Part shown: positions 51,316-58,691 of the stretch, one piece after another
Layout: every line of letters begins with the position of its first letter
Position numbering within the stretch: the first letter of the stretch is position 1
Origin: Rhodococcus marinonascens NBRC 14363
GTDB taxonomy: Bacteria; Actinomycetota; Actinomycetes; Mycobacteriales; Mycobacteriaceae
Length of the DNA stretch: 58,691 nucleotides
Reading direction: 5' to 3'
Assembly: GCF_001894885.1 (NCBI RefSeq)
Contig: NZ_BCXB01000005.1
Location: forward strand, 1-58,691
Notes under the pieces: model-generated
Databases searched by the model: none
Seen by the model: the letters and a program-made list of their open reading frames with translations, nothing else
What the model was told of the DNA's origin: nothing
Program-made: the position numbers and the translations under genes

Positions 51316-53091
51316 TTCGTCCTCGACTGATTCGTCCTCGATCGACTGGTTCCGACGGGGCAGGGCCAACGATGCCACACCGATCGCGGCCGCTACCGCC
51401 GAAATAGTCCAGAGAATCCGGCGTTCGGCCTGCAGGAACGCCTCACCGGCCGCATCACGCGTCGATTCCGTGGCAGCAACTACCGCCGAGTCCGCGATCA
51501 GTTGTTCCGACGCGCCGAGTGCGGCGCCTCCCGCCCCGAGGGAACGGCACCCCTCGGGCACCTTCATCGGCGACGCGGAGCCGAGTTGCTCCGTAGCACA
51601 CCGTACGAACGTCTCCTCGGCCTGCGGAATCAGCACCGACGGCACGCCGACATCCGTGAGATGTGTGGTCAGCGCAGGCCTCTCTGCCTGGACCGCGTCA
51701 GCCGACTGCGATGCGACGAGGTTGAAGAACACGACGCCGATCACCGCGAGTCCGATTGAACTACCCACCTGCTGGACGGTCGGAAGCAGGCCTGACACCG
51801 AACCGGCGTTCCGCGGCTGGACGGTCGCGAGAATCGCCGTCTGAAGTGGTGCGACGAACAGTCCGAGACCCACACCTCCCACGAACAGTGGCCCGGCGAG
51901 CGCCGACCATCGGGGATCGGTGCCCTCGTGCTGCAGTTGAGCCGCCAATACAACGAGGGAGCCTGCGAAGAGAAGCATTCCCAGCGGCAGAACCAGGTTG
52001 CCGATACGCCGATATACGGCTGAGGAAGCCAGCGCGGCAAGACCCGTGCCCAACGCCCATGGCAGCGTCATCACGCCTGCTCTCAGCGGCGAGAAGCCGA
52101 ATCCGAACTGCAGGGTCAGGGAAATAGTGAAGATCAACGACGTGAGGGTTCCGAAGAACGCGAACGCGATGGCCGCTCCCAACGCGAATGCACGGTCGGT
52201 GAACAACTCCAGGCGCAGGACCGGGTCGCCGCCGCGGCGCCCGAGCCGATATTCGTAAACGACGAACGCGATCAGCACAGGCACCGAACACGCAAGCATG
52301 ACCACGATCGGAGTGGGCCATCCGCGCTCGCGTCCCTCGGCGAGTGGAAAGATGAGCAGGAACAGCCCGACTGCCGACAGCACGGCGCCACCAACGTCCA
52401 GTTGCCGGACTCCGTCCGGTTTCGAGTCCAGTTGCCAGACTCCGTCCGGTTTCGAGTCCAGTTGCCGGACTCCGTCCGGTTTCGCATCGACGAGATAGAA
52501 GTACCCGAGCACGAGGGCGGCGATTCCGAGTGGGAGGTTGACGAAGAAGATCAACCGCCAGCCCCAGTCGAAGAGATTCCACTGAATGAGAAGGCCACCG
52601 ACCAACGGGCCGCAGATCGTGGCAAGCCCGATGGTTGCTCCATAGATACCGAAGACACGGGGATGGAGGCGTTTAGGGAACAGACCCGAGATGATCGCGA
52701 ATGTCTGAGCCGACATCGAGCCCGCGGCAAGGCCCTGCAACGCCCGGAACACGACGAGAGCGGTGGGCGACTCAGCCAGCCCACAGAGCAGGGACGCAAC
52801 CACGAACACGGCCAGCGCGGTCAGGAAGACCCGTCGCCTGCCGAGCAAATCCCCCAGCCGCGCCGCAGTGATCAGAGAACACGCGAAGGAAAGCGTATAG
52901 ACGCTCACCATCAGTAGCTGCGCAGAAACCGATGCGTCCAGATCGACCGCGATGCTCGGTAGCGCGACGTTGACAATGGTGGCGTCGAGCAGTTGCATGA
53001 ATACCGCAGCGAGACTCGTCGCCAATCCCAGCCACGGGACCCATTTGCCGAGTTCGCCACGAACTGGTGCGTCACGCAGAGCTACAGACAT
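51298..53091 (-). CDS. DHA2-family MFS transporter (EmrB/QacA type, 14 TM)
   Basis: 597 residues with 14 predicted spans. TM1 region FMQLLDATIVNVALPSIAVDL is the DHA2 motif D1, RLGDLLGRRRVFL is motif A, and GPLVGGLLIQWNLFDWGWRLIFFVNLPLGIAALVL is motif C plus the FFVNLP signature. Proton-driven exporters of drugs or lipids. The loop between TM6 and TM7 carries three copies of a KPDGVxQLD unit (30-bp repeats). A large extracytoplasmic segment with SPMKVPEGCRSLG lies before the last helix. ATG 53091 is preferred (TAGCCT at -6, no SD); GTG 53097 is alternative. Divergent from the PapA-like genes, so a glycolipid substrate is possible. Confidence 0.9.
   Translation of the reverse strand: MSVALRDAPVRGELGKWVPWLGLATSLAAVFMQLLDATIVNVALPSIAVDLDASVSAQLLMVSVYTLSFACSLITAARLGDLLGRRRVFLTALAVFVVASLLCGLAESPTALVVFRALQGLAAGSMSAQTFAIISGLFPKRLHPRVFGIYGATIGLATICGPLVGGLLIQWNLFDWGWRLIFFVNLPLGIAALVLGYFYLVDAKPDGVRQLDSKPDGVWQLDSKPDGVRQLDVGGAVLSAVGLFLLIFPLAEGRERGWPTPIVVMLACSVPVLIAFVVYEYRLGRRGGDPVLRLELFTDRAFALGAAIAFAFFGTLTSLIFTISLTLQFGFGFSPLRAGVMTLPWALGTGLAALASSAVYRRIGNLVLPLGMLLFAGSLVVLAAQLQHEGTDPRWSALAGPLFVGGVGLGLFVAPLQTAILATVQPRNAGSVSGLLPTVQQVGSSIGLAVIGVVFFNLVASQSADAVQAERPALTTHLTDVGVPSVLIPQAEETFVRCATEQLGSASPMKVPEGCRSLGAGGAALGASEQLIADSAVVAATESTRDAAGEAFLQAERRILWTISAVAAAIGVASLALPRRNQSIEDESVEDESVDAA
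51310..51339. repeat. 15-bp tandem duplication at the maf/MFS overlap
   Basis: GACTGATTCGTCCTC occurs at 51310-51324 and 51325-51339. The first copy contains the maf stop; on the other strand the copies encode the ESVED-ESVED end of the MFS protein. Confidence 0.88.
52396..52485. repeat. 30-bp triple tandem repeat in the MFS gene
   Basis: Three 30-nt units (52396-52425, 52426-52455, 52456-52485), nearly identical, each containing CCGGAC-TCC-GTCCGG or a one-base variant (a 6-bp stem with a 3-nt loop). They encode 10-residue units KPDGVxQLDS in the cytoplasmic loop between TM6 and TM7. Confidence 0.93.
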
Positions 53092-53097
53092 CCGCAC

Positions 53098-53103
53098 AGG
53101 CTA
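53098..53103 (-). promoter_or_regulatory. -10 element for leaderless MFS transcript
   Basis: TAGCCT on the minus strand ends 6 nt before ATG 53091 (GTGCGG between); no SD. Confidence 0.45.
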
Positions 53104-53186
53104 ACTGCAACCGGTGGATATGAACGCCGCGGAGTCCTCACGGATTCCGCATTGTACAGATGTCTCTTTCTGCACGTGACTCGCAT

Positions 53187-53224
53187 GCCCGATACTTGAC
53201 TCGGGCCAACCCTGCCGGTAAGCA
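53187..53224 (+). promoter_or_regulatory. Candidate promoter and inverted repeat upstream of the PapA-like genes
   Basis: GCCCGA (53187-53192) and TCGGGC (53201-53206) form an inverted repeat with an 8-nt spacer. TTGACT (53196-53201) lies inside it and is 17 nt from TAAGCA (53219-53224), a plausible -35/-10 pair about 130 bp before the first acyltransferase gene. The rest of the 261-bp divergent gap (53092-53352) shows no ORF. The inverted repeat over the -35 would suit an operator. Confidence 0.4.
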
Positions 53225-53352
53225 TTCTCAAACTCCTTTACTTCTCTTTACTCGCCGCGGTGAAGTACTCAATGCCGCATGCTGTTGCGAGAAGTCCACG
53301 CCAGACCTGACCGAACTCGCAATCTTCACATTCAGACACCGGGAGCCGATCG

Positions 53353-54873
53353 ATGGACTTGAACTTGATTACTCACTGGATCCCAGAGTCTGGGAGGGTC
53401 GTCGAGTGGAAGGCTACCGACGCGAGTGCACGTGCGGCTGCGGATGCCCCGGTCGGTCCGGCCCTGCCCACCACCATGCAGGAGCGTCACCTTCGGCGGG
53501 CGCAACTGACAGCAAACAAGGGTGAGACGCAGTCGCCGTGGATCGGCATTGCGTTCGACTTCCCAGGCAGGCTCGACGTCGACGCCATGACGCGGACGCT
53601 CGAGCGCTACATCCTACGTCACGACACGCTTCACACCTGGTTCTCGTTCGAGGACCCCGAGGCCGATCCGACAGACGCCGCCAATCGCGTTCGACGGCAT
53701 ATCGTCCCCAGCGATTCCATCGAGCTTGTCGCGCACCAGGGTGACCTCCTGAGCGCACCTGCGCAGGTCCGAGACCACGTCGCCGCGCGGTTTGCGAACG
53801 ACACCAGCGCGCTGGGCTGGCCTTCATTCGTGCTCGGCGTGATCGAGCACTACGACTCGACACAACCTGCCGGTCCCGGTGACAGCTTCACCCTGTTCCA
53901 CGGGGTCGATCACGCACACAGCGACCTGCAGTCGATGGTTCTGATGTTTGCCGAAACGCGGATCCTCTACGAGGCGGAACTCGCCGGTATCGAACCCGAA
54001 CTGCACGACCCGGGCAGCTACCTCGAGTACAGCCGGCGGGAGCGGGAGAAGGCGGCGGCGCTGACTCTCGCCTCCCCCGAGGTGCAGGGCTGGATAGGGC
54101 ATCTCACCCGCAGCGGTGGAACCTTCCCGAGCTTTCCCCTCGACCTCGGCGCGTCCGACGCACCCAAGCCGGCCATCGGAAGCCGCTTCGACCTGGCCGA
54201 CGCCGACGAGTGCGAGCAGTTCGGTGCCGTGTGCAAGGCGAACGGTGCCAACTTCATCGGCGGAGTATTCGCGGCCCTCGCCATCGCTGAGCATGAACTC
54301 GTCGGACGTGAGCGCTACATTGCGCTGTCCCCCGTCAGCACCCGCAACGACCCGCAGTTCGACTGGTCTCAGGGCTGGTTCATCAATCTCATTCCGGTCG
54401 GATTCGAGCTAGGCGATGCCACGACGTTCACCGGTCTCGCCCAGCGCGCCCAGGAGGCCTACCATTCGGGCAAGACTCTCGGCGAGGTATCGGCGCAGCA
54501 GGTGGTCGATACCGTCCTCGCGCACGGTGGCCACGATTCGGTGGCACAGCCCACCACCCTGACGCCTCCCCCGATCGTGTCGTACATCGACGCCCGCAGA
54601 CTGCCACAAACCGAAGACTACGCGTCCACCCGAGCGACCATGATCGTGGGTGGTAAGGCCACGCAGATCGCGTCGATCTGGATCAACCGCGTCCTCGAGG
54701 GCACGTGGATCGCGATCTCGCACCCGGACACCGAGGAGGCATACCGGTCGGTCGCAGCGTATGCCGGACGGCTGAGGACGATCATGAAAACTGTTGCTCG
54801 CGAAGGTGACTTCACGTTGTCGCCCTTCATTCCGGCAAACTCGGAATCCACGACCGCCACAGGAGTGAAGTAG
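53353..54873 (+). CDS. PapA1-3-like condensation-domain acyltransferase (first of three)
   Basis: 506 residues, CoA-dependent-acyltransferase/condensation fold. Seen: G14-x3-E18-W19 near the N-terminus, LPTTMQERHLRRA, AFDFPGRLDVDAMTRTLERYILRHDTLHTWF, and the active-site H187-x3-D191 in VDHAHSD, where the usual following Gly is Leu. DWSQGWFINLIPV matches the GWFTGLVP-type segment of mycobacterial PapA1-3, trehalose acyltransferases of the sulfolipid and polyacyltrehalose pathways. Acyl donor and acceptor are unknown. Start ATG 53353 follows GGGAG at 7 nt. Its stop overlaps the next gene by 1 bp (TAGTG), so they are coupled. Confidence 0.85.
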   Translation: MDLNLITHWIPESGRVVEWKATDASARAAADAPVGPALPTTMQERHLRRAQLTANKGETQSPWIGIAFDFPGRLDVDAMTRTLERYILRHDTLHTWFSFEDPEADPTDAANRVRRHIVPSDSIELVAHQGDLLSAPAQVRDHVAARFANDTSALGWPSFVLGVIEHYDSTQPAGPGDSFTLFHGVDHAHSDLQSMVLMFAETRILYEAELAGIEPELHDPGSYLEYSRREREKAAALTLASPEVQGWIGHLTRSGGTFPSFPLDLGASDAPKPAIGSRFDLADADECEQFGAVCKANGANFIGGVFAALAIAEHELVGRERYIALSPVSTRNDPQFDWSQGWFINLIPVGFELGDATTFTGLAQRAQEAYHSGKTLGEVSAQQVVDTVLAHGGHDSVAQPTTLTPPPIVSYIDARRLPQTEDYASTRATMIVGGKATQIASIWINRVLEGTWIAISHPDTEEAYRSVAAYAGRLRTIMKTVAREGDFTLSPFIPANSESTTATGVK

Positions 54874-56315
54874 TGCACGTCACATCCATCGACCGGTACA
54901 TGCTCGAGCCAGGCCTGGTGACGGAGTGGTCCGTCGCGCCCGGCACGGTTTCTCGGTCCGCGATACCGCCGTCGTATAATCAACAGTTCCATCTCGAGAC
55001 CGCGCGCACGCACGGTGTGGGCCGAAGTGTCTGGATGGCAGCAGCTTTCGATCTTCCCGGTCGACTCGACCGGAAAGCGCTCGAACAGGCATTGGTGCAC
55101 TTCATCCGACGCCACGACACGCTGCAGTCCGGATTCGACGTGAGCGCGGACTCCATGCTGCGCGTCGATCTCGACCGCGAGGACATCACCGTCTCTTCGT
55201 CCGAGTCCGTGGCAACATCGTCGTCGGACGAGCTTTGCGATCATCTGCGCTCACGCTTTACCTTGGCGTGCGATCCGCTGACATTTCCCGCCTACTTGTT
55301 CGCCACAATCGAGCGCGACTCGCACTACACCGTGATCAGCGCGTTCGATCACACCCTCGTCGACGGCTATTCGCTCGTCATTGCGCTGGGCGAACTTCGC
55401 CAGATCTACGAGAAACTGGTCCTGCTCGGCGGTTCTGCGGAGGTCACCCAGGACGATCTGACCAAGGAGTTCGGCGATCCCGGCAGCTTCCTGCGATACT
55501 GCGAACTCGAAGCCGACGCACCGGTCACCGACCTTGGTGACCCCCGTGTGCGCGAGTGGGCGCGGTTTTACGAGCGCTGCGGCGGTACCGCGCCCAGTTT
55601 CCCGATCGATCTGGGCGTCGAAGCGGGCCATCCAGCACCACAGGGCGCCGACGTCCGCCCACTTCTCCACGCCGCCGACACCGAGCGCTTCGAGGAGATA
55701 TGCCTCGAGTCGGGCGGCAGTCTGTTCACCGGCACGCTCACCGCGATGGGCATGGCCGTGCAGTCGATCAATGGCGTCACCCGGATGCCGTTGCAATTCC
55801 CACTGCACATACGCCAGGATCCGCGGTGGGCAAACGCAATCGGATGGCTCACGACCAGCGCACCGCTGACCGTCGAGCTGACGCCGGACGGAGACTTCCA
55901 GGCTTCGCTCGCGCACACCCACGCCTCGTTCCGCAAAGCCCTCACGCTCAAGGGCGTGTCGATGGCCCAGGTGCGCGAGGCGCTCGGCGACGGGTACCGT
56001 CGCACCCGCACGGATGTGTTCATGGTGTCCTACATCGACTACCGCAAACTGCCCGGCACCGAAGACCACGTCGAGTTGAACGCGCACCACGTCAGCAACG
56101 TAACCGTCGCGGACGATGCCCAGTTCTGGATCTCGCGCACTCACCTCGGCCTCGCGCTGCGCTCCCGGTTCCCCGAGACCCCTACGGCGCGACGGGCGGT
56201 CACGGAGTTCCTCGTACGGGTGGAAGAGATCATGCGAGACATCTGCGAACATGGTGTCACTCCCATCGCGGAACTCACGAGTCAGCTGGATTTGGAGGGC
56301 ACTCCGGTCGTGTGA
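54873..56315 (+). CDS. PapA1-3-like condensation-domain acyltransferase (second of three)
   Basis: 480 residues, paralogous to its neighbour: G14-x3-E18-W19 in the same place, AFDLPGRLDRKALEQALVHFIRRHDTLQSGF, and catalytic H160-x3-D164-G165 in FDHTLVDGYSL. The region LPLQFPLHIRQDPRWANAIGWLTTSAPLTVEL is the solvent-channel part. The GTG start at 54873 overlaps the upstream stop by 1 bp, and the shared G14/E18/W19 register supports it. It retains the full HxxxDG, so it is more surely active than the first copy. It ends 81 bp before sseA, where a separate promoter seems likely (TAGAAT 56352-56357). Confidence 0.87.
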   Translation: MHVTSIDRYMLEPGLVTEWSVAPGTVSRSAIPPSYNQQFHLETARTHGVGRSVWMAAAFDLPGRLDRKALEQALVHFIRRHDTLQSGFDVSADSMLRVDLDREDITVSSSESVATSSSDELCDHLRSRFTLACDPLTFPAYLFATIERDSHYTVISAFDHTLVDGYSLVIALGELRQIYEKLVLLGGSAEVTQDDLTKEFGDPGSFLRYCELEADAPVTDLGDPRVREWARFYERCGGTAPSFPIDLGVEAGHPAPQGADVRPLLHAADTERFEEICLESGGSLFTGTLTAMGMAVQSINGVTRMPLQFPLHIRQDPRWANAIGWLTTSAPLTVELTPDGDFQASLAHTHASFRKALTLKGVSMAQVREALGDGYRRTRTDVFMVSYIDYRKLPGTEDHVELNAHHVSNVTVADDAQFWISRTHLGLALRSRFPETPTARRAVTEFLVRVEEIMRDICEHGVTPIAELTSQLDLEGTPVV

Positions 56316-56396
56316 CCACCGACCCGGTCGAACGAAGGCGCGGCTTCCGCATAGAATCGATACTGTCCGCACCGCATCTGTTCCAGGAGCCCACCC

Positions 56397-57296
56397 GTGC
56401 CCGTAGCACCAGATCCCACCAAGTCCTTCGCCGACTACGCCAACCCTGGTCGGCTCGTGTCGACGGAGTGGCTCTCCGCGAATCTGGGCACACCCGGTCT
56501 CAAGGTAGTGGAGTCGGACGAGGACGTGCTCCTCTACGACGTCGGGCACATCCCAGGTGCCGTGAAGGTCGACTGGCACCTCGATCTCAACGATCCTGTG
56601 ACCCGCGACTACATCTCCGGCGAGCAATTCGCCGAACTGATGAGCCGAAAGGGCATCAGCCGCGACGACACCGTCGTCATCTACGGCGACAAGAGCAACT
56701 GGTGGGCGGCGTACGCACTCTGGGTGTTCACGCTGTTCGGGCACAAGGACGTCCGACTCCTCGACGGCGGCCGCGACGCCTGGATCGCAGAGGACCGGGC
56801 CACCGCATTCGACGTTCCCGAGACCACCCCCACCGACTACCCGGTGGTCCAGCGCAACGACGCCCCCATCCGAGCCTTCAAGGACGAGGTTCTCGATCAC
56901 CTCGGCAAGGGTCCGCTCATCGACGTGCGCTCACCCCAGGAGTACACCGGCGAACGAACCCACATGCCCGACTACCCGGAGGAGGGTGCTCTCCGCGGCG
57001 GCCACATCCCGAGCGCACAGAGCATCCCCTGGGCCAAAGCTGCCGCCCCCGACAGCCGTTTCCGCTCGCGTGGCGAGCTGAACGAGATCTACGGCCGCGT
57101 GTCCGCGGACGACGACATCGTGGCGTACTGCCGCATCGGTGAGCGTTCGAGCCATACCTGGTTCGTTCTTACCCACCTGCTCGGTTACCCGAACGTCCGC
57201 AACTACGACGGTTCGTGGACCGAATGGGGCAACATGGTGCGCGTTCCCATCGTCAAGGGTGAGGAGCAGGGGGACGTTCCCGGCGCTTCGTCATGA
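56397..57296 (+). CDS. sseA: Thiosulfate/3-mercaptopyruvate sulfurtransferase SseA (rhodanese)
   Basis: Two-domain rhodanese of 299 residues. The N-terminal inactive domain (about 20-140) has [21 protein letters not shown] and [18 protein letters not shown]; the C-terminal domain (about 160-290) has [39 protein letters not shown] and the active-site loop YC245[11 protein letters not shown] with the persulfide-forming Cys. It may feed sulfur to the SufE-like protein encoded next. GTG start 56397 has AGGAG 7 nt upstream; TAGAAT or GATACT near 56352-56364 may be the -10. Conserved as Rv3283. Overlaps sufE by 4 bp (ATGA). Confidence 0.94.
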   Translation: MPVAPDPTKSFADYANPGRLVSTEWLSANLGTPGLKVVESDEDVLLYDVGHIPGAVKVDWHLDLNDPVTRDYISGEQFAELMSRKGISRDDTVVIYGDKSNWWAAYALWVFTLFGHKDVRLLDGGRDAWIAEDRATAFDVPETTPTDYPVVQRNDAPIRAFKDEVLDHLGKGPLIDVRSPQEYTGERTHMPDYPEEGALRGGHIPSAQSIPWAKAAAPDSRFRSRGELNEIYGRVSADDDIVAYCRIGERSSHTWFVLTHLLGYPNVRNYDGSWTEWGNMVRVPIVKGEEQGDVPGASS

Positions 57297-57709
57297 CCCG
57301 ACTACCCGATTCACTTGCCGAGATCGTCGACGACTTCGCTGCCGTCGACGGTTCGGACAAGCTGCAGTTATTGCTCGAATTCAGCCGCGAATTGGCACCG
57401 CTCCCCGCGGAACTCGAGAAGGATGCGATGGAACCGGTACCCGAGTGCCAGTCTCCGCTGTTCCTGTTTGTGGACAATTCCGATCCGGCACACGTGCGAT
57501 TGCATTTCAGCGCGCCACCGGAGGCTCCGACGACGCGGGGTTTTGCCTCGATCCTGCACCAGGGCCTGGACGGGCACAGTGCCGCAACCATTCTCGACGT
57601 TCCGGATGATTTCTATTCCGCACTGGGGCTCGCCGACGCCGTCAGTCCGCTGCGACTGCGTGGCATGTCCGCGATGCTCGCGCGAATCAAGCGTCATCTT
57701 CACGACTAG
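57293..57709 (+). CDS. sufE: SufE-like sulfur acceptor protein
   Basis: 138 residues of the SufE fold. SufE proteins take persulfide sulfur from cysteine desulfurases onto a conserved Cys; here Cys52 in [13 protein letters not shown] is that residue and the only Cys in the protein. [37 protein letters not shown] is the conserved C-terminal half. Overlaps sseA by 4 bp, as Rv3283-Rv3284 do, which suggests a rhodanese-to-SufE relay; that relay is an inference. 21 bp separate it from the third PapA-like gene. Confidence 0.92.
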   Translation: MTRLPDSLAEIVDDFAAVDGSDKLQLLLEFSRELAPLPAELEKDAMEPVPECQSPLFLFVDNSDPAHVRLHFSAPPEAPTTRGFASILHQGLDGHSAATILDVPDDFYSALGLADAVSPLRLRGMSAMLARIKRHLHD

Positions 57710-57730
57710 GCCGGATTCGACTACATACTG

Positions 57731-58691
57731 ATGGAATTCACCGAACTCGCCGACTATCCAGTCCCGGTGGGTGCACTCACCGAGTGGTTGCTGTGCGCCC
57801 GCTCCGATTGGGTGGACGATCCCCGTCCGGCGTCCTATATCCACGAGGCACACCTTCGCCGTTGCACTGAGTCCGGCGGCCGAGAATCGTGGCTGGGCAC
57901 AGCCTTCGAGATCCCGGGCACGCTGAACGTCCACGCATTCCGGTCGGCACTGGAGAAGTGGACCGACCGCCATGAGGTGCTGCGCTCTCACACGACCTTG
58001 GACGCCGAGACCGGGCGCGTCCGCCGATCCACCGTGCCACGCGGCGGCCTGCATGTCGGGGTCGTCGGCCACGGCTACGACGTCGAGGGGGGCGACAACT
58101 TCGCGCACCTGCAGCAGTTGTTCGACGAGTACGCCTCACCGCACAGTTGGCCGTCGTATGTCTTCGCGACACTCGAAATCGTCGAACGCGATCGATTCAT
58201 CGTGTTCTTCGCGGCGGATCATTCGATCATCGACGGATTCTCGATCGTGCTGGTCGCCCACGAGTTGTCCGCACTCTACGAGGAGTCCCTGTCCGGTCGG
58301 ACGGTCGATCTGTTCCCCGTCGGCAGCTATATCGACTTCGGTCGCGAAGAACGTGAGGCGTCCACCGATCCTGAGGTCGAGCGCGAGGCGCTCGACCTCT
58401 GGCGTTCGACACTCGAGGGACCAGGGCTGCCCGAATTCCCGCTCGAGATCGGACCGCGTACCCGGCACGCCCAGCAAAATCTCTCGGCCTGGATCCTCGA
58501 CGCCGACCAGGCTGCGGCGTTCAACTCGGCGTGCCGCGAGACGGACGTGGGCTTCTTTCCCGGCTTGCTCGCGTGCCTCGGTCTGGCCGGCGCGGAAGTA
58601 GCCGGACATCAACGTTTTCGGACGATCACCCCGGTCCACACCCGGCACTCCCCTCAGTGGGCGTCCGCACTCGGATGGTTCGTCGGTCTCA
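57731..58691 (+). CDS. PapA1-3-like condensation-domain acyltransferase (third of three, runs off the window)
   Basis: Partial: 320 residues read with no stop before the end of the window. Start ATG 57731 (MEFTELADYPVPVGALTEW) places G14, E18 and W19 in exactly the positions found in the other two. The body shows HEAHLRRCTESGGRESWLGTAFEIPGTLNVHAFRSALEKWTDRHEVLRSH and active-site H164-x3-D168-G169 in ADHSIIDGFSI. The end SALGWFVGL is the PapA-type GWF-x-GL segment. It follows sufE by 21 bp and is probably in the sseA-sufE operon. In M. tuberculosis accA3 lies here, so this gene is extra. Confidence 0.85.
   Translation, partial: MEFTELADYPVPVGALTEWLLCARSDWVDDPRPASYIHEAHLRRCTESGGRESWLGTAFEIPGTLNVHAFRSALEKWTDRHEVLRSHTTLDAETGRVRRSTVPRGGLHVGVVGHGYDVEGGDNFAHLQQLFDEYASPHSWPSYVFATLEIVERDRFIVFFAADHSIIDGFSIVLVAHELSALYEESLSGRTVDLFPVGSYIDFGREEREASTDPEVEREALDLWRSTLEGPGLPEFPLEIGPRTRHAQQNLSAWILDADQAAAFNSACRETDVGFFPGLLACLGLAGAEVAGHQRFRTITPVHTRHSPQWASALGWFVGL

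Noticed and set aside
52396..52485. CRISPR-like array or mobile-element end in the MFS gene
   Set aside because: The 30-bp units are contiguous, in frame and lack spacers or target-site duplications.
55251..56900. 549-codon open frame on the minus strand across the second PapA-like gene and sseA
   Set aside because: It crosses two well-supported genes and their intergenic region on the opposite strand; no motif is seen.
51298..58691. Recent horizontal island carrying the PapA trio and MFS gene
   Set aside because: GC content and codon use look like the surroundings, and there is no integrase, tRNA or flanking repeat. The conserved sseA-sufE pair lies inside it, so old insertion or loss elsewhere is equally likely.

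Overview
The window is high-GC actinobacterial DNA. Gene content and order point to a mycolic-acid-containing member of the Mycobacteriales, most likely Rhodococcus. From memory of the M. tuberculosis H37Rv map, the order matches the rshA-sigH to Rv3284 block (Rv3221A-Rv3284): sigR/rsrA, aroA, rsgA, desA3 system, WS/DGAT, secA1, hpf, lpqB-mtrB-mtrA, tmk, ahcY, alkB-rubredoxins, manA/manB, whiB2, fbiA-fbiB, GDP-mannose and rhamnose genes, cpsA, purE-purK, birA, accD5-accE5, maf, sseA-sufE. Rhodococcus fits because of the alkB-rubA-rubB-tetR alkane cluster and the extra lipid genes. Genus is an inference and species is not assigned.

Layout. 1-5 kb: thiol-stress sigma/anti-sigma pair with a visible SigR-type promoter, YbaK, SRAP peptidase, aroA-rsgA. 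5-11 kb: lipid block with two tandem membrane fatty-acyl desaturases, their flavin/2Fe-2S reductase, and a WS/DGAT-type acyltransferase with a degenerate active site. 11-21 kb: essential housekeeping genes (SecA, HPF, ComF-like protein, LpqB-MtrB-MtrA, Tmk). 21-25 kb: ahcY, a TetR regulator, two rubredoxins and AlkB. 25-32 kb: amino acid permease, CDF transporter and the mannose-phosphate genes manA, a TobH-like gene and manB. 32-41 kb: WhiB2, coenzyme F420 genes fbiA-fbiB, a Nudix hydrolase, GDP-mannose pyrophosphorylase, rhamnosyltransferase WbbL, RmlD and an LCP ligase; together these supply the sugars and linkage chemistry of the arabinogalactan wall. 41-51 kb: purines, GtrA, a two-component system, small membrane proteins, BirA with its likely client the acyl-CoA carboxylase, and Maf. 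51-58.7 kb: an accessory lipid module of a DHA2 MFS transporter and three PapA1-3-like acyltransferases wrapped around the conserved sseA-sufE pair; the third acyltransferase runs off the window.

Signals beyond the gene list: (i) a 16-nt operator-like palindrome, CCTACG-N4-CGTAGG, in paired copies at both promoters of the desaturase system; (ii) a SigR promoter followed by two in-phase sigR starts, as in the Streptomyces sigR/sigR-prime loop; (iii) the PapA trio plus exporter, a candidate acyl-glycolipid system not at this place in M. tuberculosis; (iv) many short tandem duplications, all multiples of 3 in genes and several encoding perfect hairpins; (v) repeated -10 elements placed 6-8 nt before start codons, implying leaderless mRNAs; (vi) three 17-nt repeats at the tmk promoter. 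I see no tRNA, rRNA, CRISPR array, insertion sequence or prophage. No gene-free stretch exceeds 300 bases; the larger gaps are described.
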